53,190 bases of DNA, from assembly GCA_018401735.1 (NCBI GenBank), contig JAGYKI010000020.1, positions 1-53,190 of the forward strand, in the 5' to 3' direction. Below are positions 8,388 to 19,945 of this stretch, in pieces. Below the pieces are notes generated by a model. The model worked only from the letters and a program-made list of their open reading frames with translations, searched no databases and was not told where the DNA came from. Source of the stretch: Schleiferiaceae bacterium. Lineage in GTDB: Bacteria > Bacteroidota > Bacteroidia > Flavobacteriales > Schleiferiaceae. The position numbers were made by a program, and so were the translations under genes. How positions within the stretch are numbered: the stretch's first letter is position 1; every line of letters begins with the position of its first letter.

Positions 8388-8954
8388 ATGAAGCTTTTAC
8401 TAGTTGACAATTACGATTCTTTTACCTTTAATCTAGCGCATTATTTAGAAGAACTCGGAGCCAATATTGATGTTATCCGCAATGACCAAGTGCCAATGCA
8501 TAAGCTCGAGCATTATAGTCATATTATCATTTCACCAGGACCAGGATTGCCGAAAGACGCAGGCGCAATTTTAGACTTGATTGCTCAAAATTACCAGCAT
8601 AAATCTATTTTAGGTATCTGCCTAGGAGCGCAGGCTATTGCCGAAGTTTTTGAAGGAGAGCTTTACAACCAGAATGAGGTAGCACACGGCATTCAGAGAG
8701 AGCTGGAACAATGCCAAGAAGGCTGGTTATTGAAGGGCATTCCTCGTAAATTTAAAGCAGGATTATATCATAGCTGGGCCATCAAACCTAAAGCTAAAAT
8801 GGAAGCGGAATTTAATATGCTGGCTTATCGTGATAAGAAGGTCTTAATGGCTTTTGAACACCATAAATATCCCTTGGCAGGAGTACAATTTCATCCTGAA
8901 AGTATCATGACGGAAAGTGGAAAGTTGATGCTTAAAAACTGGCTAGAACGCTAA
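8388..8954 (+). CDS. pabA: Aminodeoxychorismate/anthranilate synthase glutamine amidotransferase subunit
   Basis: This is a class I glutamine amidotransferase of 188 residues, the small subunit that supplies ammonia to PabB or TrpE. The N-terminus MKLLLVDNYDSFTFNLAHYL is diagnostic. The catalytic triad is visible: Cys78 in GICLGAQAIAE, and His169 and Glu171 in FHPES. The residue after CLG is Ala instead of the common His, an unusual but non-catalytic change. The start at 8388 was preferred over an upstream in-frame codon because it gives the family N-terminus. It is not in a trp operon, which makes a folate role (pabA) or a dual role more likely than a dedicated trpG. Its stop is 3 bp from the convergent pbpC stop. 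Confidence 0.9.
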   Translation: MKLLLVDNYDSFTFNLAHYLEELGANIDVIRNDQVPMHKLEHYSHIIISPGPGLPKDAGAILDLIAQNYQHKSILGICLGAQAIAEVFEGELYNQNEVAHGIQRELEQCQEGWLLKGIPRKFKAGLYHSWAIKPKAKMEAEFNMLAYRDKKVLMAFEHHKYPLAGVQFHPESIMTESGKLMLKNWLER

Positions 8955-8957
8955 ATT

Positions 8958-11276
8958 TTATTGCTGCAATACGCTAAATTTTCGCTGGTAATTATGGCCC
9001 TTTTCGTCTTCCAGCCACAACTTGTATTCGCCCGGAACCAGATTTAGTGCCTTAGTATGCATGTCTTTCGTTTCGCCTAAAAACTCACCGTTCAAGTGCC
9101 AAAATAAGCGAGAATTCGCATCGCGTAATACTGCCTCAACAATCAATTCGCTTTTTTCGCCGGCTAACTTTTTGGGAATAAAAATTTTTTCTCTTTCCAT
9201 AGGGAATAGAACATCAAGGTAGTTTTCTCCAGAAAAATCATCTGCACAAGCGGGCGATAAAGGTGGCAATTGGCGATAAGTAGGGTGCTGCTGAGCATAA
9301 TAATAGCTTTCGATTACTGGTAATTGGAAAAAGCTCTGCGCCTTGATAGTTATGTCGCCACTGCAATTGTAATTGTAGCGAAATTTCACGTTTTCATCGG
9401 TATAATATTGCTGGTGGTATTGGCAGGGTTTTAAGGCTTTCGCCTGAAAGGGTATCCATACCGTATCGCGCTCCCAACAAATAGAAGATGCTAATTGTCC
9501 TGAATGAGCACAAACAATCTCTTCACTAAGTTGATTGTAAGGCGTTTCAAACCACGGTCTTTGATCGACTATAGCATTCAAAAAATTGAAAAGGATAGGC
9601 CCAGCTGCCTCTGCGCCTACTAAACCTGGCCTCCCTTCACCACTAGCGTTGCCTACCCAAACTATGCAAGTATACTGCGGACAAATGCCCACTGCCCAAG
9701 CATCTCTAAATCCGAAGCTCGTGCCTGTTTTCCAAGCAATGGGAGAACGACCAAAATATTGCCAACCCTGCTCCGAACCCGGACGATTTAGTCGTTGCAT
9801 TACTGCTAAGCTTTGCCAAATAGCAGCCTTGGAGTAAGGACTTTTTATCGCAACCGAATCCTCAGTATAATAATGAATCTGCCTTAGAGTCGCTTTATTA
9901 TTAAGCTTTTGCGCCCAAGCAGAATAAGCCATGGCCAAATCCCATGCCTTCACCTCTGCGCCTCCTAAAATTAGCGACAAGCCATAGTGGTCGGCATTTT
10001 TATGAAGCGAGCTAATACCCGTTTCGCGTAATAAATTGGTGAAACGATCTACTCCAAATTCCCGCAACTCCACAACAGCTGGAATATTAAGCGAGAGTGC
10101 TAAAGCTTCATCGGCTTTTACCATACCCCTAAATTTACCATCGTAATTTTTAGGATGGAAGCCTTCGAAATGCATCGGGATATCAGGAATAATTTCTTGG
10201 GGTAACCACTGTCCGCTTTGCAACCCCGCCGCATATAAAAAGGGTTTAAGGATACTGCCCGAACTTCTCTCCGTTTGCAACATATCGTTATAATGCCCTG
10301 GCCCATCTTTACTGTTCCCCACATAGGCTAGAACCTCGGCATTGGCGTTGTCAATAAGGAGGAGCGCTGCATTGTTTATACGATTGAGCTTCAATTTTGC
10401 TAAGGCAGCATCTATCTGTTTCATGGCTTCCTCTTGCAGACTGAAGCTCAAAGTGCTTGGTTTTTGAGAAAGTACTCCATCCGCGATTTGCTGTTCTAAA
10501 AGATGTGGTGCTAAGTTTGGAATAGCTTGCGGTTTATCTGGTAAAGCTTCTAAAAGTGCCAGCTTATAATCGTTCTCACTAAGATAATTTTCGTTGCGTA
10601 ATTCGGCTAATAGCTGGTTGCGCTTCTGCAGAAGCGTAGCTCTATTTTTTCCGGGATTAATTAAACCAGGAGCATTGGGTAAAACCGCTAATGTGGCCGA
10701 TTCTGACCAGGAAAGATCCTTAGCGGATCGACCAAAATAACGCCACGAAGCCGCTTCTATTCCTACTACGTTTCCCCCGAAAGGGGCATGTGCGAGATAT
10801 AAGGCTAAAATTTCTTCTTTGCTATAGCGCCACTCCAAGCGAGTGGCTAAAATTATTTCCCAAAGTTTTTCGCGAATGGTGCGTGCTGGGTTGTGGCGCG
10901 CTAAGCGAATGGTTTGCATACTGATGGTACTGCCGCCGCTAAGTACTTTCCCGCTTTTAAAATTCCAATAAGCAGCCCGCAATAACGACCAAGGATTAAA
11001 GCCCCAATGGAAGGGAAAGTAGCGATCTTCTTGTAGCAAAATGCTAGTTTTCATTTTTGCTGAAACCTCAGCTTTAGGAGGAAAGCGCCATTGCTCATCG
11101 GCGGGTAAGCGAGCCGACAGTAAGGCGCCATCTCGATCGAAAAGCACCGCAGCATAAGGCTTATCAAAAAGCGGTGAAGGTAAAAGGAAATAATAAATCA
11201 CCCCCATCACCAATAGCAGCAATAGCAGCCCTTTACGCTTTTTCAATTTTAAAATTATGGCCTTACTTCTACCCAT
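8958..11276 (-). CDS. pbpC: Penicillin-binding protein 1C
   Basis: This is a bifunctional peptidoglycan synthase of 772 residues anchored by an N-terminal membrane helix (about 17-33). The glycosyltransferase (GT51) domain follows: catalytic Glu83 in LQEDRYF, then GGSTISMQTIRL. The transpeptidase domain has the SxxK nucleophile Ser341 (SGSILKP) and a KTG box in AWKTGTSFGFRDAW. The last 90 residues resemble the PBP1C C-terminal domain (BiPBP_C). The first 22 bp overlap the end of the alpha-2-macroglobulin gene, so the two are translated from one mRNA. The same pairing (yfhM-pbpC) is known in Proteobacteria and is thought to link trapping of foreign proteases with repair of the damaged wall. 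Confidence 0.95.
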   Translation of the reverse strand: MGRSKAIILKLKKRKGLLLLLLVMGVIYYFLLPSPLFDKPYAAVLFDRDGALLSARLPADEQWRFPPKAEVSAKMKTSILLQEDRYFPFHWGFNPWSLLRAAYWNFKSGKVLSGGSTISMQTIRLARHNPARTIREKLWEIILATRLEWRYSKEEILALYLAHAPFGGNVVGIEAASWRYFGRSAKDLSWSESATLAVLPNAPGLINPGKNRATLLQKRNQLLAELRNENYLSENDYKLALLEALPDKPQAIPNLAPHLLEQQIADGVLSQKPSTLSFSLQEEAMKQIDAALAKLKLNRINNAALLLIDNANAEVLAYVGNSKDGPGHYNDMLQTERSSGSILKPFLYAAGLQSGQWLPQEIIPDIPMHFEGFHPKNYDGKFRGMVKADEALALSLNIPAVVELREFGVDRFTNLLRETGISSLHKNADHYGLSLILGGAEVKAWDLAMAYSAWAQKLNNKATLRQIHYYTEDSVAIKSPYSKAAIWQSLAVMQRLNRPGSEQGWQYFGRSPIAWKTGTSFGFRDAWAVGICPQYTCIVWVGNASGEGRPGLVGAEAAGPILFNFLNAIVDQRPWFETPYNQLSEEIVCAHSGQLASSICWERDTVWIPFQAKALKPCQYHQQYYTDENVKFRYNYNCSGDITIKAQSFFQLPVIESYYYAQQHPTYRQLPPLSPACADDFSGENYLDVLFPMEREKIFIPKKLAGEKSELIVEAVLRDANSRLFWHLNGEFLGETKDMHTKALNLVPGEYKLWLEDEKGHNYQRKFSVLQQ

Positions 11277-14200
11277 CTCGCCTGCGAGCGTGCCGTAATT
11301 TCTGGATGATACATATCTTCTACTTCAAAGGCGGGCAGGAAATATTTACCGGCGTATGTTGCGTTTAAGCGCAATTTAAAACTCTGTTTGTTAGAATTTT
11401 GCAAACTAAAAAAGGTATATATTCGATCATCACGAATATCGCGGTAGTCGAAATTTACCGGTCCTGAAAATCCATCGCGACTATTAGTTAACACTTGCCA
11501 ACCCGCTGGAATAAATTGCTTTAGGGCTAAATCTTGATAAGCTTTAATACTGCCCGTTTTACTTACAATTACCTCCATCTCAAAATCACTTCCTTGCTTT
11601 ATTTCCGTTGGACTAATTAAGGTCCCGTTAATATCGCGGAAAACAATTTCCAAGGCCACTCCATTGTTATACGAGGCTTGCGAAGTGGCTAAACTAGAAC
11701 CTTGTTGGTTTAAGCTAAAAAACAAGGGTTTATTCCCTTTATTACTCAGTTTAAGAGCAGAGGCCTTATCCCGTCCTGACTCTAAATCGTAACGAATAAA
11801 GCTGTAATTCGAATGGAAATCCTTAGTCAGATTTGCTTTCTTTACCGTCCAATCTAAAAAGGTATCTTTTTTAAGATCGTCGCCGAAAACCTGTAAAAGC
11901 GAGAGCATAGCAAAGGATAGACTATGCGTATTACCATAATTGGCTTTATTCATCATTTTAGCGACAATTCTACCCTGTTGCAAAGCCGCCGTTTTATTAT
12001 TGAGAAGGTGTAAGCATAAAAGCTTGATGGACTCATCCTTTAATTCATTCCCGAAATAGCGATAATCAGTAGAGCTGTTTGTAAGATTTTCAGCCCTTTG
12101 GTAGATTATTTCGGCCGTTTGCTTTTGGCCTATCACCGCGTAAGCGGTAGCTAACTGATACAAGGCTTGAGGGGAAATCGCCAATTCTTTCAGTCGGTTC
12201 ATCGCGCCAATCTCAGGCTCATTGCTGAGGCATAGAGTTAACAGTCGGTAAGACTGTTCCATGTCGTTAGAAATTAAACGCGGGGAAGAACGATAAGTTG
12301 GCGCCCAAGAACGCGCTCCCGATTTTTGATAAGCTAACCAGCGTTTAAACATCGTGGGAGGCAATTCAAAACCCGCTTTCTTTGCCTCTATTAAAAAGTG
12401 TCCTACATAAGAAGTAACATAGGAATTATAGTTATGTGAGCTCGAGTTCGGCCAATAACGAATCTCACCCGAAGCCATTTGTCGCTCATATAAGCGCTGC
12501 AAAGCAATGGTAGTATTTTGCTTCCTATTTTTAACTTGAGCTTCGGAAAGCTCCATTACCTTCGGCAGAAATAAAGCGGGGAAAACAGAAGAGGTTATTT
12601 GCTCTGAACAACCATAAGGATAGGAACTCAGATAATGTAAATGCTGTTCAATATTTAAAGTCGGAACACTGGATGCCTCGATATTCAAGAAGTTAGTGCC
12701 CTCCATACCAAAGGGTTGATAATTAATTACTGTATCACTATTCGCGGCCAGCACAAATTGAGAATTACGCGTTTCCGGTAAATTAGGAATACGCACTTTT
12801 AATTCCGTTTCATCGTAAGAAGATTCTCCGATGGCACTAACTTGAGATTTTAACTTTACCACCCCTCTTTCAGAAAGCACCCTCAATTTAAAGTAAACAA
12901 TTTCCTCGCCTGGTTCAGCAAAAGTCAATTGCCTAGAACTAGAGCCTAAAATTTCCACTGGACCCGTTTTTTGTAAATCAACCTTCACCGATTTAATTTT
13001 AGGATCGCTAACAAAAACGCTTACCGGCATGGTGATTTCATCTTCAGGACTAAGAATGCGAGGCAGGGTATTTAAGACCATAAGGGGTTTGGTAACCTTT
13101 AGCGCCTTTTCTGCATTTCCATAAGATAAGTTCGTATTAGCAGCTACCACCATTAACTTAACCGAGCCAATATAATTAGGCAATTTAATTTCGTGTTTCT
13201 CACTTTTACCAGCTGCCAATTTAAAGGGACCGAGGAAGCGCACCATTGGTTTAAAGCGATTCTGATTCGAGTTTTCAGCATTTTTAAGGGCCTCATCACC
13301 ACCAATTCCCATTACTTTTTGCAAGGCGCCACTGTAGGCTCCCAAAACAGATTCATACATATCCCAAGTACTTACGCCATGCCCTTCTTTACCATAAAAA
13401 TAAGGGAAAGGTTGCGGAGTTTTAAAGGCGGTGAGATTCAATAAACCTTCATCAACAATAGCCAAGGTGTATTCCATCGGCTGACCATTCTCTTCACTTA
13501 TTTCTACCCATTCTTCCGTTTCTGGACGCCAATCATCACTGTGCTTAATAATGGGTTTTAATTCCTTTTCTGGATTTATAATACCCAGAGCAGTAATACC
13601 ATAAAGCCGCATCGGGCGGTCGTTGGTTTTTTGCGCATGCGGTTGAATTAGATTGGCTTGCACATAAATATTAGGCGCCATTTCTTCGCCTACCTTAAAA
13701 GAGAAATTCTTTTTCTCTTCCTCTGAATTAAGCCAAAGTTTACGAATCACCTTATGGCTATTTTCAATACTTACTAGGATTCGGGCACCAGGACTTTCGG
13801 GAAATTTAATTTTCACTTCTTCGCCAATCGTATACACTTCCTTGTCGGCTGAAAAATTAAGAATATTAGAAGAAGCCAATTCTGGACGTTCACCTATTGT
13901 ACCCGCCGGCCAATTAAACCACATAAAGGTGCTGCTGCAATGCCCACTTTCTGGATCACAAACTCGTACTAAAAAGCGTCCCCAATTGGGATAATCAATC
14001 TTAAATTGGTGTTTGGCCACCCCATTAAAACTATTCAATTTAGCGCTGCTGTAGAGATAGGTCGCTTCATTATCAACGTATCTACCCAGATTCTCTCCGC
14101 GTGAGGAATACCACCAATGCCAGTCTACCCGATAAATTTTAATTTCTAGGCCCTCTCGCGAAAGCGGCTTCCCCTTATAATCAACTGTTTTAATTTCCAG

Positions 14201-16795
14201 CTCATAATTACGATCCGTTTCCAAGAACCCGCCATTTTGGGCTTCTGGGGTTTTTATACCCACCAAAGTAGGGAAAGGAGAAATCGATTGTTGGAAAAAT
14301 TCGGTACTAAAATCACCGCCGCCTTCAAAAGCTTTAGCCTCCACTTTCATGGAAATCAAGGCTGGGGCCGCTTTAAAATCACCCAGCTCTAGCACTAAAC
14401 TTTGAGCACCCGCACTATTCATTTCGCCCTCATAAATGCGCTTGTTTTCCGAATAAAAATTGCGCGTACGATCACTAAATTCAAAGCCTTTAAACTGAGG
14501 AAAAGCATTGTTTAAGCTATAAAATTTGGCATCTAGGGTAAGTTTAGAGTTCTTAGCGGCAATACCGGTTAACCAATTAATTTGCGATTCTATAACAAGG
14601 CTTCCATCATCTGAATAGTGGGTATCATCGCTAAAATCAAGGTTTATCTTTAAGCGGTTAGGCTTAATGGTTTCCACCAAGATATTTTTACTAAAGCTGC
14701 GGTCTCCAATGCGAATGGTAGCGGTATAATTACCCGTAATGGCCGAAGCCCTTGTTTGCGATTGAAAGGTATAAATGCTCTTATCGACCACCTTGGCAAC
14801 TTGCCGATCAATCAGTTTATTTTGTGGATCAATAAGGCTAAATTCAATAGGATGGCCTTTGGCAATTGACTTTTCTTTATCTTGTAAAATAAAGCCTAAA
14901 TGCAGACTATCACCGGGTCTCCGCACGCCTCGTTCCAAATAAATAAAACCTTTTAGGCCCTTCTCAATAGATTCACCGCCAATGTCGAAATTGCTCATAG
15001 CAAGCGCTTCACCCGGCATTAATTTCAAATAGGTTTTACTATTTTCATGGGATGCCACTGCCACAAAAGCGGATTCCTTCGAGGTGATGCGAGCGAATCC
15101 CTGATCGTCGCTTTGTCCGCTTGCCAGCAATCTCCCTTGAAAATTATAAAGTTCAACCACCGCATTACTTACCGACTTAGTACTTACTAAATCACTGATG
15201 GTAAAATCCCAATCATCATTTTCTCCCTTTTTAGCGATAAGGCCCAAGTTAGTTACCCAAATATTGCGACTAAGGAAATTTTCGGCATTATAATAGGAAA
15301 TGTGGCAAGGGTTGTCTCTCTCTTGCCAATTATAGCCAGCCGGGTAGCGAAAGCTATAGTCGGATGTATTATAGATTTCGGAAGAATTAGCACCGTAATA
15401 GTAATCTTCATAGTAGTAGTCGTCGTAATAATCCTCTTCTTCATTATCCAATTCCGTTTCAGCTTTACTTGGGCAATTGTATAAACTATACTCTTTTTTA
15501 AAGCTAAGCATCGCTCGATAAACTGCTCCTTCCTCGGGTTTAAAGTAATCTGATAAATCAATCGCAAAATGTTGCCAATCGCTGCCGCCCTCTTTTCCTA
15601 AGTCAATTTTTGTCTCTAAAACCTTTTCTCCCACGCGGTACAATTGATAATCGCCATCGTAATTATTAACCTGCAAGAAGTTTATAATATTATTTTCATA
15701 GACTTTAATAAGTCTCAAGTCAACTGCATTCAGATTTATAGCTTTAAAGCTTAAATTCAAATTATCGTTTAGAGGCATAATATTGCCATTTTCTAAAAAT
15801 ACAATCGTCGGTTTTTCATTCGAAATTTTAAAACTTATTTCCTGATTAAACTTTGATTTATAACCGAGAATATTCTCAATACCCGGCGTGATTTTTAATT
15901 TTTGTTCGCCGGGTAGATTTTCGGGTAAGTAAACCCTGATGCTTGAATTATCTACTTCCAGTTTTAAATCACCTTGACCAACGATACTAATAATTCCCTT
16001 TAAATCTTGATCTTTTCGCAAGGGATCGGAGAAGTTTAACTTCAGATGCGAGCTATTTTCACCTTCAATAGTATAGGAAATATATTTAAAATCATTGAGT
16101 GAAGGCAGCTCAATTTTTTGATTTTGCAAACCATGGGCTAGGGCATGACCCTCATCAAAAATAACTGTTAAAATAGAAGCCTCCTCTTTGCGAATCAAGC
16201 TATCGATCGAATAGATATAATTACCACTAAAGCCTTGCGACCAGCGTCCTTCTAAATTATTCTCTTCCTTTGTTACACGCAACAACTGATTAAAATCCTG
16301 TAATTCGCAATAATCTGCTGCCTCGAAGTTTAAGGATAAGCGATAGTATTGCATTTGCCCTTCTGGCATTGCTTCCAAGTTATAATTTTGAAAAGCTAAA
16401 CCTTGCTTAATAGTTTTAAAGCCAAAAGTAAATTTTGCAAGAGAATCAGGAAGATCAAATATTTTATTTAAAGCCAGTTCTGCTGTATAAACTTGATTGG
16501 AATTTAAAAGCGACTTGGGGCTAAACTCTAAATGCCTTTTATCTCTTAAAATTAAATCACCTTCTATATTTGGGGAGAATTCTAACCAATCATTACTCAG
16601 CACTTCCCCTACCTTTAATTCTGAAATATCTTTGTTAAAATAAATACTAACAGTAGATTTTTTAGATATTAAACCCGCAGTATAGGATCCAATATAAGGG
16701 CTAAATTTCTTGTCGAATGTAGGTACATCCTCATCTGCCGAAGAGCACGAAACAACAAAATAGAACGATAAAAGAAGAAGGAGAAGCTTTCTCAT
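11255..16795 (-). CDS. Alpha-2-macroglobulin family lipoprotein with intact thioester
   Basis: This encodes 1846 residues. A lipoprotein signal ends at Cys17 (FYFVVSCSS), placing the protein in the periplasm on a membrane. The architecture is that of a bacterial A2M: N-terminal MG domains with MG2-like beta sequence, a bait region, then an alpha-helical thioester domain. The thioester motif is intact: Cys1396-Ser-Glu-Gln1399 in the typical YPYGCSEQ context, so the protein should trap attacking proteases covalently. Residues 450-468 form an unusual acidic and tyrosine-rich tract (pattern DYYDDYYYEDYYYG). The gene is just upstream of, and overlaps, pbpC. Many bacterial homologues have lost the thioester, so its presence here is worth noting. 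The length is in the usual 1600-1900 residue range. Confidence 0.93.
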   Translation of the reverse strand: MRKLLLLLLSFYFVVSCSSADEDVPTFDKKFSPYIGSYTAGLISKKSTVSIYFNKDISELKVGEVLSNDWLEFSPNIEGDLILRDKRHLEFSPKSLLNSNQVYTAELALNKIFDLPDSLAKFTFGFKTIKQGLAFQNYNLEAMPEGQMQYYRLSLNFEAADYCELQDFNQLLRVTKEENNLEGRWSQGFSGNYIYSIDSLIRKEEASILTVIFDEGHALAHGLQNQKIELPSLNDFKYISYTIEGENSSHLKLNFSDPLRKDQDLKGIISIVGQGDLKLEVDNSSIRVYLPENLPGEQKLKITPGIENILGYKSKFNQEISFKISNEKPTIVFLENGNIMPLNDNLNLSFKAINLNAVDLRLIKVYENNIINFLQVNNYDGDYQLYRVGEKVLETKIDLGKEGGSDWQHFAIDLSDYFKPEEGAVYRAMLSFKKEYSLYNCPSKAETELDNEEEDYYDDYYYEDYYYGANSSEIYNTSDYSFRYPAGYNWQERDNPCHISYYNAENFLSRNIWVTNLGLIAKKGENDDWDFTISDLVSTKSVSNAVVELYNFQGRLLASGQSDDQGFARITSKESAFVAVASHENSKTYLKLMPGEALAMSNFDIGGESIEKGLKGFIYLERGVRRPGDSLHLGFILQDKEKSIAKGHPIEFSLIDPQNKLIDRQVAKVVDKSIYTFQSQTRASAITGNYTATIRIGDRSFSKNILVETIKPNRLKINLDFSDDTHYSDDGSLVIESQINWLTGIAAKNSKLTLDAKFYSLNNAFPQFKGFEFSDRTRNFYSENKRIYEGEMNSAGAQSLVLELGDFKAAPALISMKVEAKAFEGGGDFSTEFFQQSISPFPTLVGIKTPEAQNGGFLETDRNYELEIKTVDYKGKPLSREGLEIKIYRVDWHWWYSSRGENLGRYVDNEATYLYSSAKLNSFNGVAKHQFKIDYPNWGRFLVRVCDPESGHCSSTFMWFNWPAGTIGERPELASSNILNFSADKEVYTIGEEVKIKFPESPGARILVSIENSHKVIRKLWLNSEEEKKNFSFKVGEEMAPNIYVQANLIQPHAQKTNDRPMRLYGITALGIINPEKELKPIIKHSDDWRPETEEWVEISEENGQPMEYTLAIVDEGLLNLTAFKTPQPFPYFYGKEGHGVSTWDMYESVLGAYSGALQKVMGIGGDEALKNAENSNQNRFKPMVRFLGPFKLAAGKSEKHEIKLPNYIGSVKLMVVAANTNLSYGNAEKALKVTKPLMVLNTLPRILSPEDEITMPVSVFVSDPKIKSVKVDLQKTGPVEILGSSSRQLTFAEPGEEIVYFKLRVLSERGVVKLKSQVSAIGESSYDETELKVRIPNLPETRNSQFVLAANSDTVINYQPFGMEGTNFLNIEASSVPTLNIEQHLHYLSSYPYGCSEQITSSVFPALFLPKVMELSEAQVKNRKQNTTIALQRLYERQMASGEIRYWPNSSSHNYNSYVTSYVGHFLIEAKKAGFELPPTMFKRWLAYQKSGARSWAPTYRSSPRLISNDMEQSYRLLTLCLSNEPEIGAMNRLKELAISPQALYQLATAYAVIGQKQTAEIIYQRAENLTNSSTDYRYFGNELKDESIKLLCLHLLNNKTAALQQGRIVAKMMNKANYGNTHSLSFAMLSLLQVFGDDLKKDTFLDWTVKKANLTKDFHSNYSFIRYDLESGRDKASALKLSNKGNKPLFFSLNQQGSSLATSQASYNNGVALEIVFRDINGTLISPTEIKQGSDFEMEVIVSKTGSIKAYQDLALKQFIPAGWQVLTNSRDGFSGPVNFDYRDIRDDRIYTFFSLQNSNKQSFKLRLNATYAGKYFLPAFEVEDMYHPEITARSQARWVEVRP

Positions 16796-16851
16796 AAGGC
16801 AGAATTATTTTGGTATTTATGTAAGAGGGGAACAAGATATATAATCCAAAA

Positions 16852-16881
16852 AAAAGCCCATCAAATAAATGACAGGCTTTT
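16852..16881 (-). terminator. Probable terminator after gyrB
   Basis: A 12-bp imperfect stem (AAAAGCC outer arm, two internal mismatches, then TCA/TGA) surrounds a short AT loop. A/T runs lie on both sides, about 28 bp past the gyrB stop on the minus strand. It would insulate gyrB from the A2M gene. Confidence 0.65.
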
Positions 16882-16909
16882 CTTAGGTATTTGCAATTTT
16901 TAAAATGCT

Positions 16910-18898
<1,989 letters not shown>

Positions 18899-19026
18899 TT
18901 ATCAAGAGATTAAAAACCTTTTGACACAGCAAATACAAGGGTTTTCCACATGTTTTTAACATTGCGGAAACATTGGTAGAATTTCGAGATCGATGCGATA
19001 ATAAATAAGTCGGTGAGACCAAAAAA

Positions 19027-19052
19027 AAAGTCCGAAGTAAACTCCGGACTTT
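19027..19052 (-). terminator. Intrinsic terminator after fabI
   Basis: An 11-bp stem with one mismatch (19027-19037 with 19042-19052, core GTCCG/CGGAC) has a 4-nt loop and a run of nine A residues on the left. On the minus strand that A run becomes the terminal T run. It lies 23 bp past the fabI stop. Confidence 0.88.
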
Positions 19053-19075
19053 CTTAAAATAGTTCTTATCAATCT

Positions 19076-19894
19076 TTACTCTTCGCTTCCGAATTTATTC
19101 ACAACAGAATCACTTACCCCTGTAGAACTAAAACCACCATCGTGAAATAAATTTTGCATGGTTACTTTTCGGGTAAGATCTGAGAACAAGCTTATTGCAT
19201 AATCGGCACAATCGTCGGCCGTTGCATTACCTAAAGGACTGATTTCGTGGGCATAATTAATAAAACCATCAAATCCTTTTACGCCGCTACCAGCAGTTGT
19301 TGGTGTTGGTGATTGACTAATGGTATTTACTCGCACCTTATTGCGTACACCCCAGTGATAACCGAAGCTGCGTGCGATACTTTCCAAATAGGCTTTATTA
19401 TCGGCCATATCATTGTAGTCGGGGAAAGTTCTTTGTGCAGCGATATAGGTAAGGGCCAGAATACTACCCCAATCATTCATAGCCTCCTGTTTCCAAGCGG
19501 TTTGCATTACGCGGTGAAAAGAAACGGCTGATACATCCCAACCTTTCTCTAACCAATCGTAATTTAAATCGGTGTAATGTTTGCCTTTACGCACGTTTAC
19601 ACTCATACCTATGCTGTGTAGTACAAAGTCTAACTTACCACCTAAAATCTCTTGTGATTTGGTAAATAGATTATCAAGATCATCCATACTAGTTGCGTCA
19701 GCGGGAATAATTTCCGAGCCAGTACTAGCGGCTAAGTCTTTGATTTCTCCCATTCGCATAGCGATTGGAGCATTGGTTAAAACAAATTTTGCTCCTTGTG
19801 CATGTGCTTTTTCAGCGATTTTCCAAGCTATAGAATCACGGTTAAGAGCCCCGAAGATAATGCCACGCTTTCCCGCTAAAAGATTATTCGACAT
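19076..19894 (-). CDS. fabI: Enoyl-[acyl-carrier-protein] reductase
   Basis: This NADH-dependent short-chain dehydrogenase-fold enzyme catalyses the last reduction of each fatty acid elongation cycle. It is 272 residues, the normal size. The N-terminus NLLAGKRGIIFGALNRDSIAWKIA is the FabI form of the nucleotide-binding site. The catalytic residues are Tyr150, Tyr160 and Lys167 in the arrangement Tyr160-x6-Lys (DYNDMADNK). The substrate-binding loop RVNTISQSPTPTTAGSGV follows; Ser-Gln-Ser-Pro replaces the common SAGP, a variant seen in this phylum. A -7 box lies 22 nt upstream and a terminator follows, so it is probably monocistronic. Confidence 0.96.
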   Translation of the reverse strand: MSNNLLAGKRGIIFGALNRDSIAWKIAEKAHAQGAKFVLTNAPIAMRMGEIKDLAASTGSEIIPADATSMDDLDNLFTKSQEILGGKLDFVLHSIGMSVNVRKGKHYTDLNYDWLEKGWDVSAVSFHRVMQTAWKQEAMNDWGSILALTYIAAQRTFPDYNDMADNKAYLESIARSFGYHWGVRNKVRVNTISQSPTPTTAGSGVKGFDGFINYAHEISPLGNATADDCADYAISLFSDLTRKVTMQNLFHDGGFSSTGVSDSVVNKFGSEE

Positions 19895-19916
19895 AACGTT
19901 GTTTTAATTTGGTTTA

Positions 19917-19924
19917 CAAAAATA
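19917..19924 (-). promoter_or_regulatory. -7 promoter box TATTTTTG for fabI
   Basis: On the minus strand this matches TAnnTTTG, 22 nt before the fabI ATG. It sits in the 51-bp gap after the rhomboid stop and gives fabI its own promoter. No -33 element is evident. Confidence 0.45.
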
Positions 19925-19945
19925 GCTTTTCTTAACTAGCTAAGC

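Noticed and set aside
15302..15484. Hydrophobic plus-strand frame opposite the A2M gene
   Set aside because: It is the antisense of the Tyr/Asp-rich tract, which makes Val/Ile-rich sequence by codon complement.
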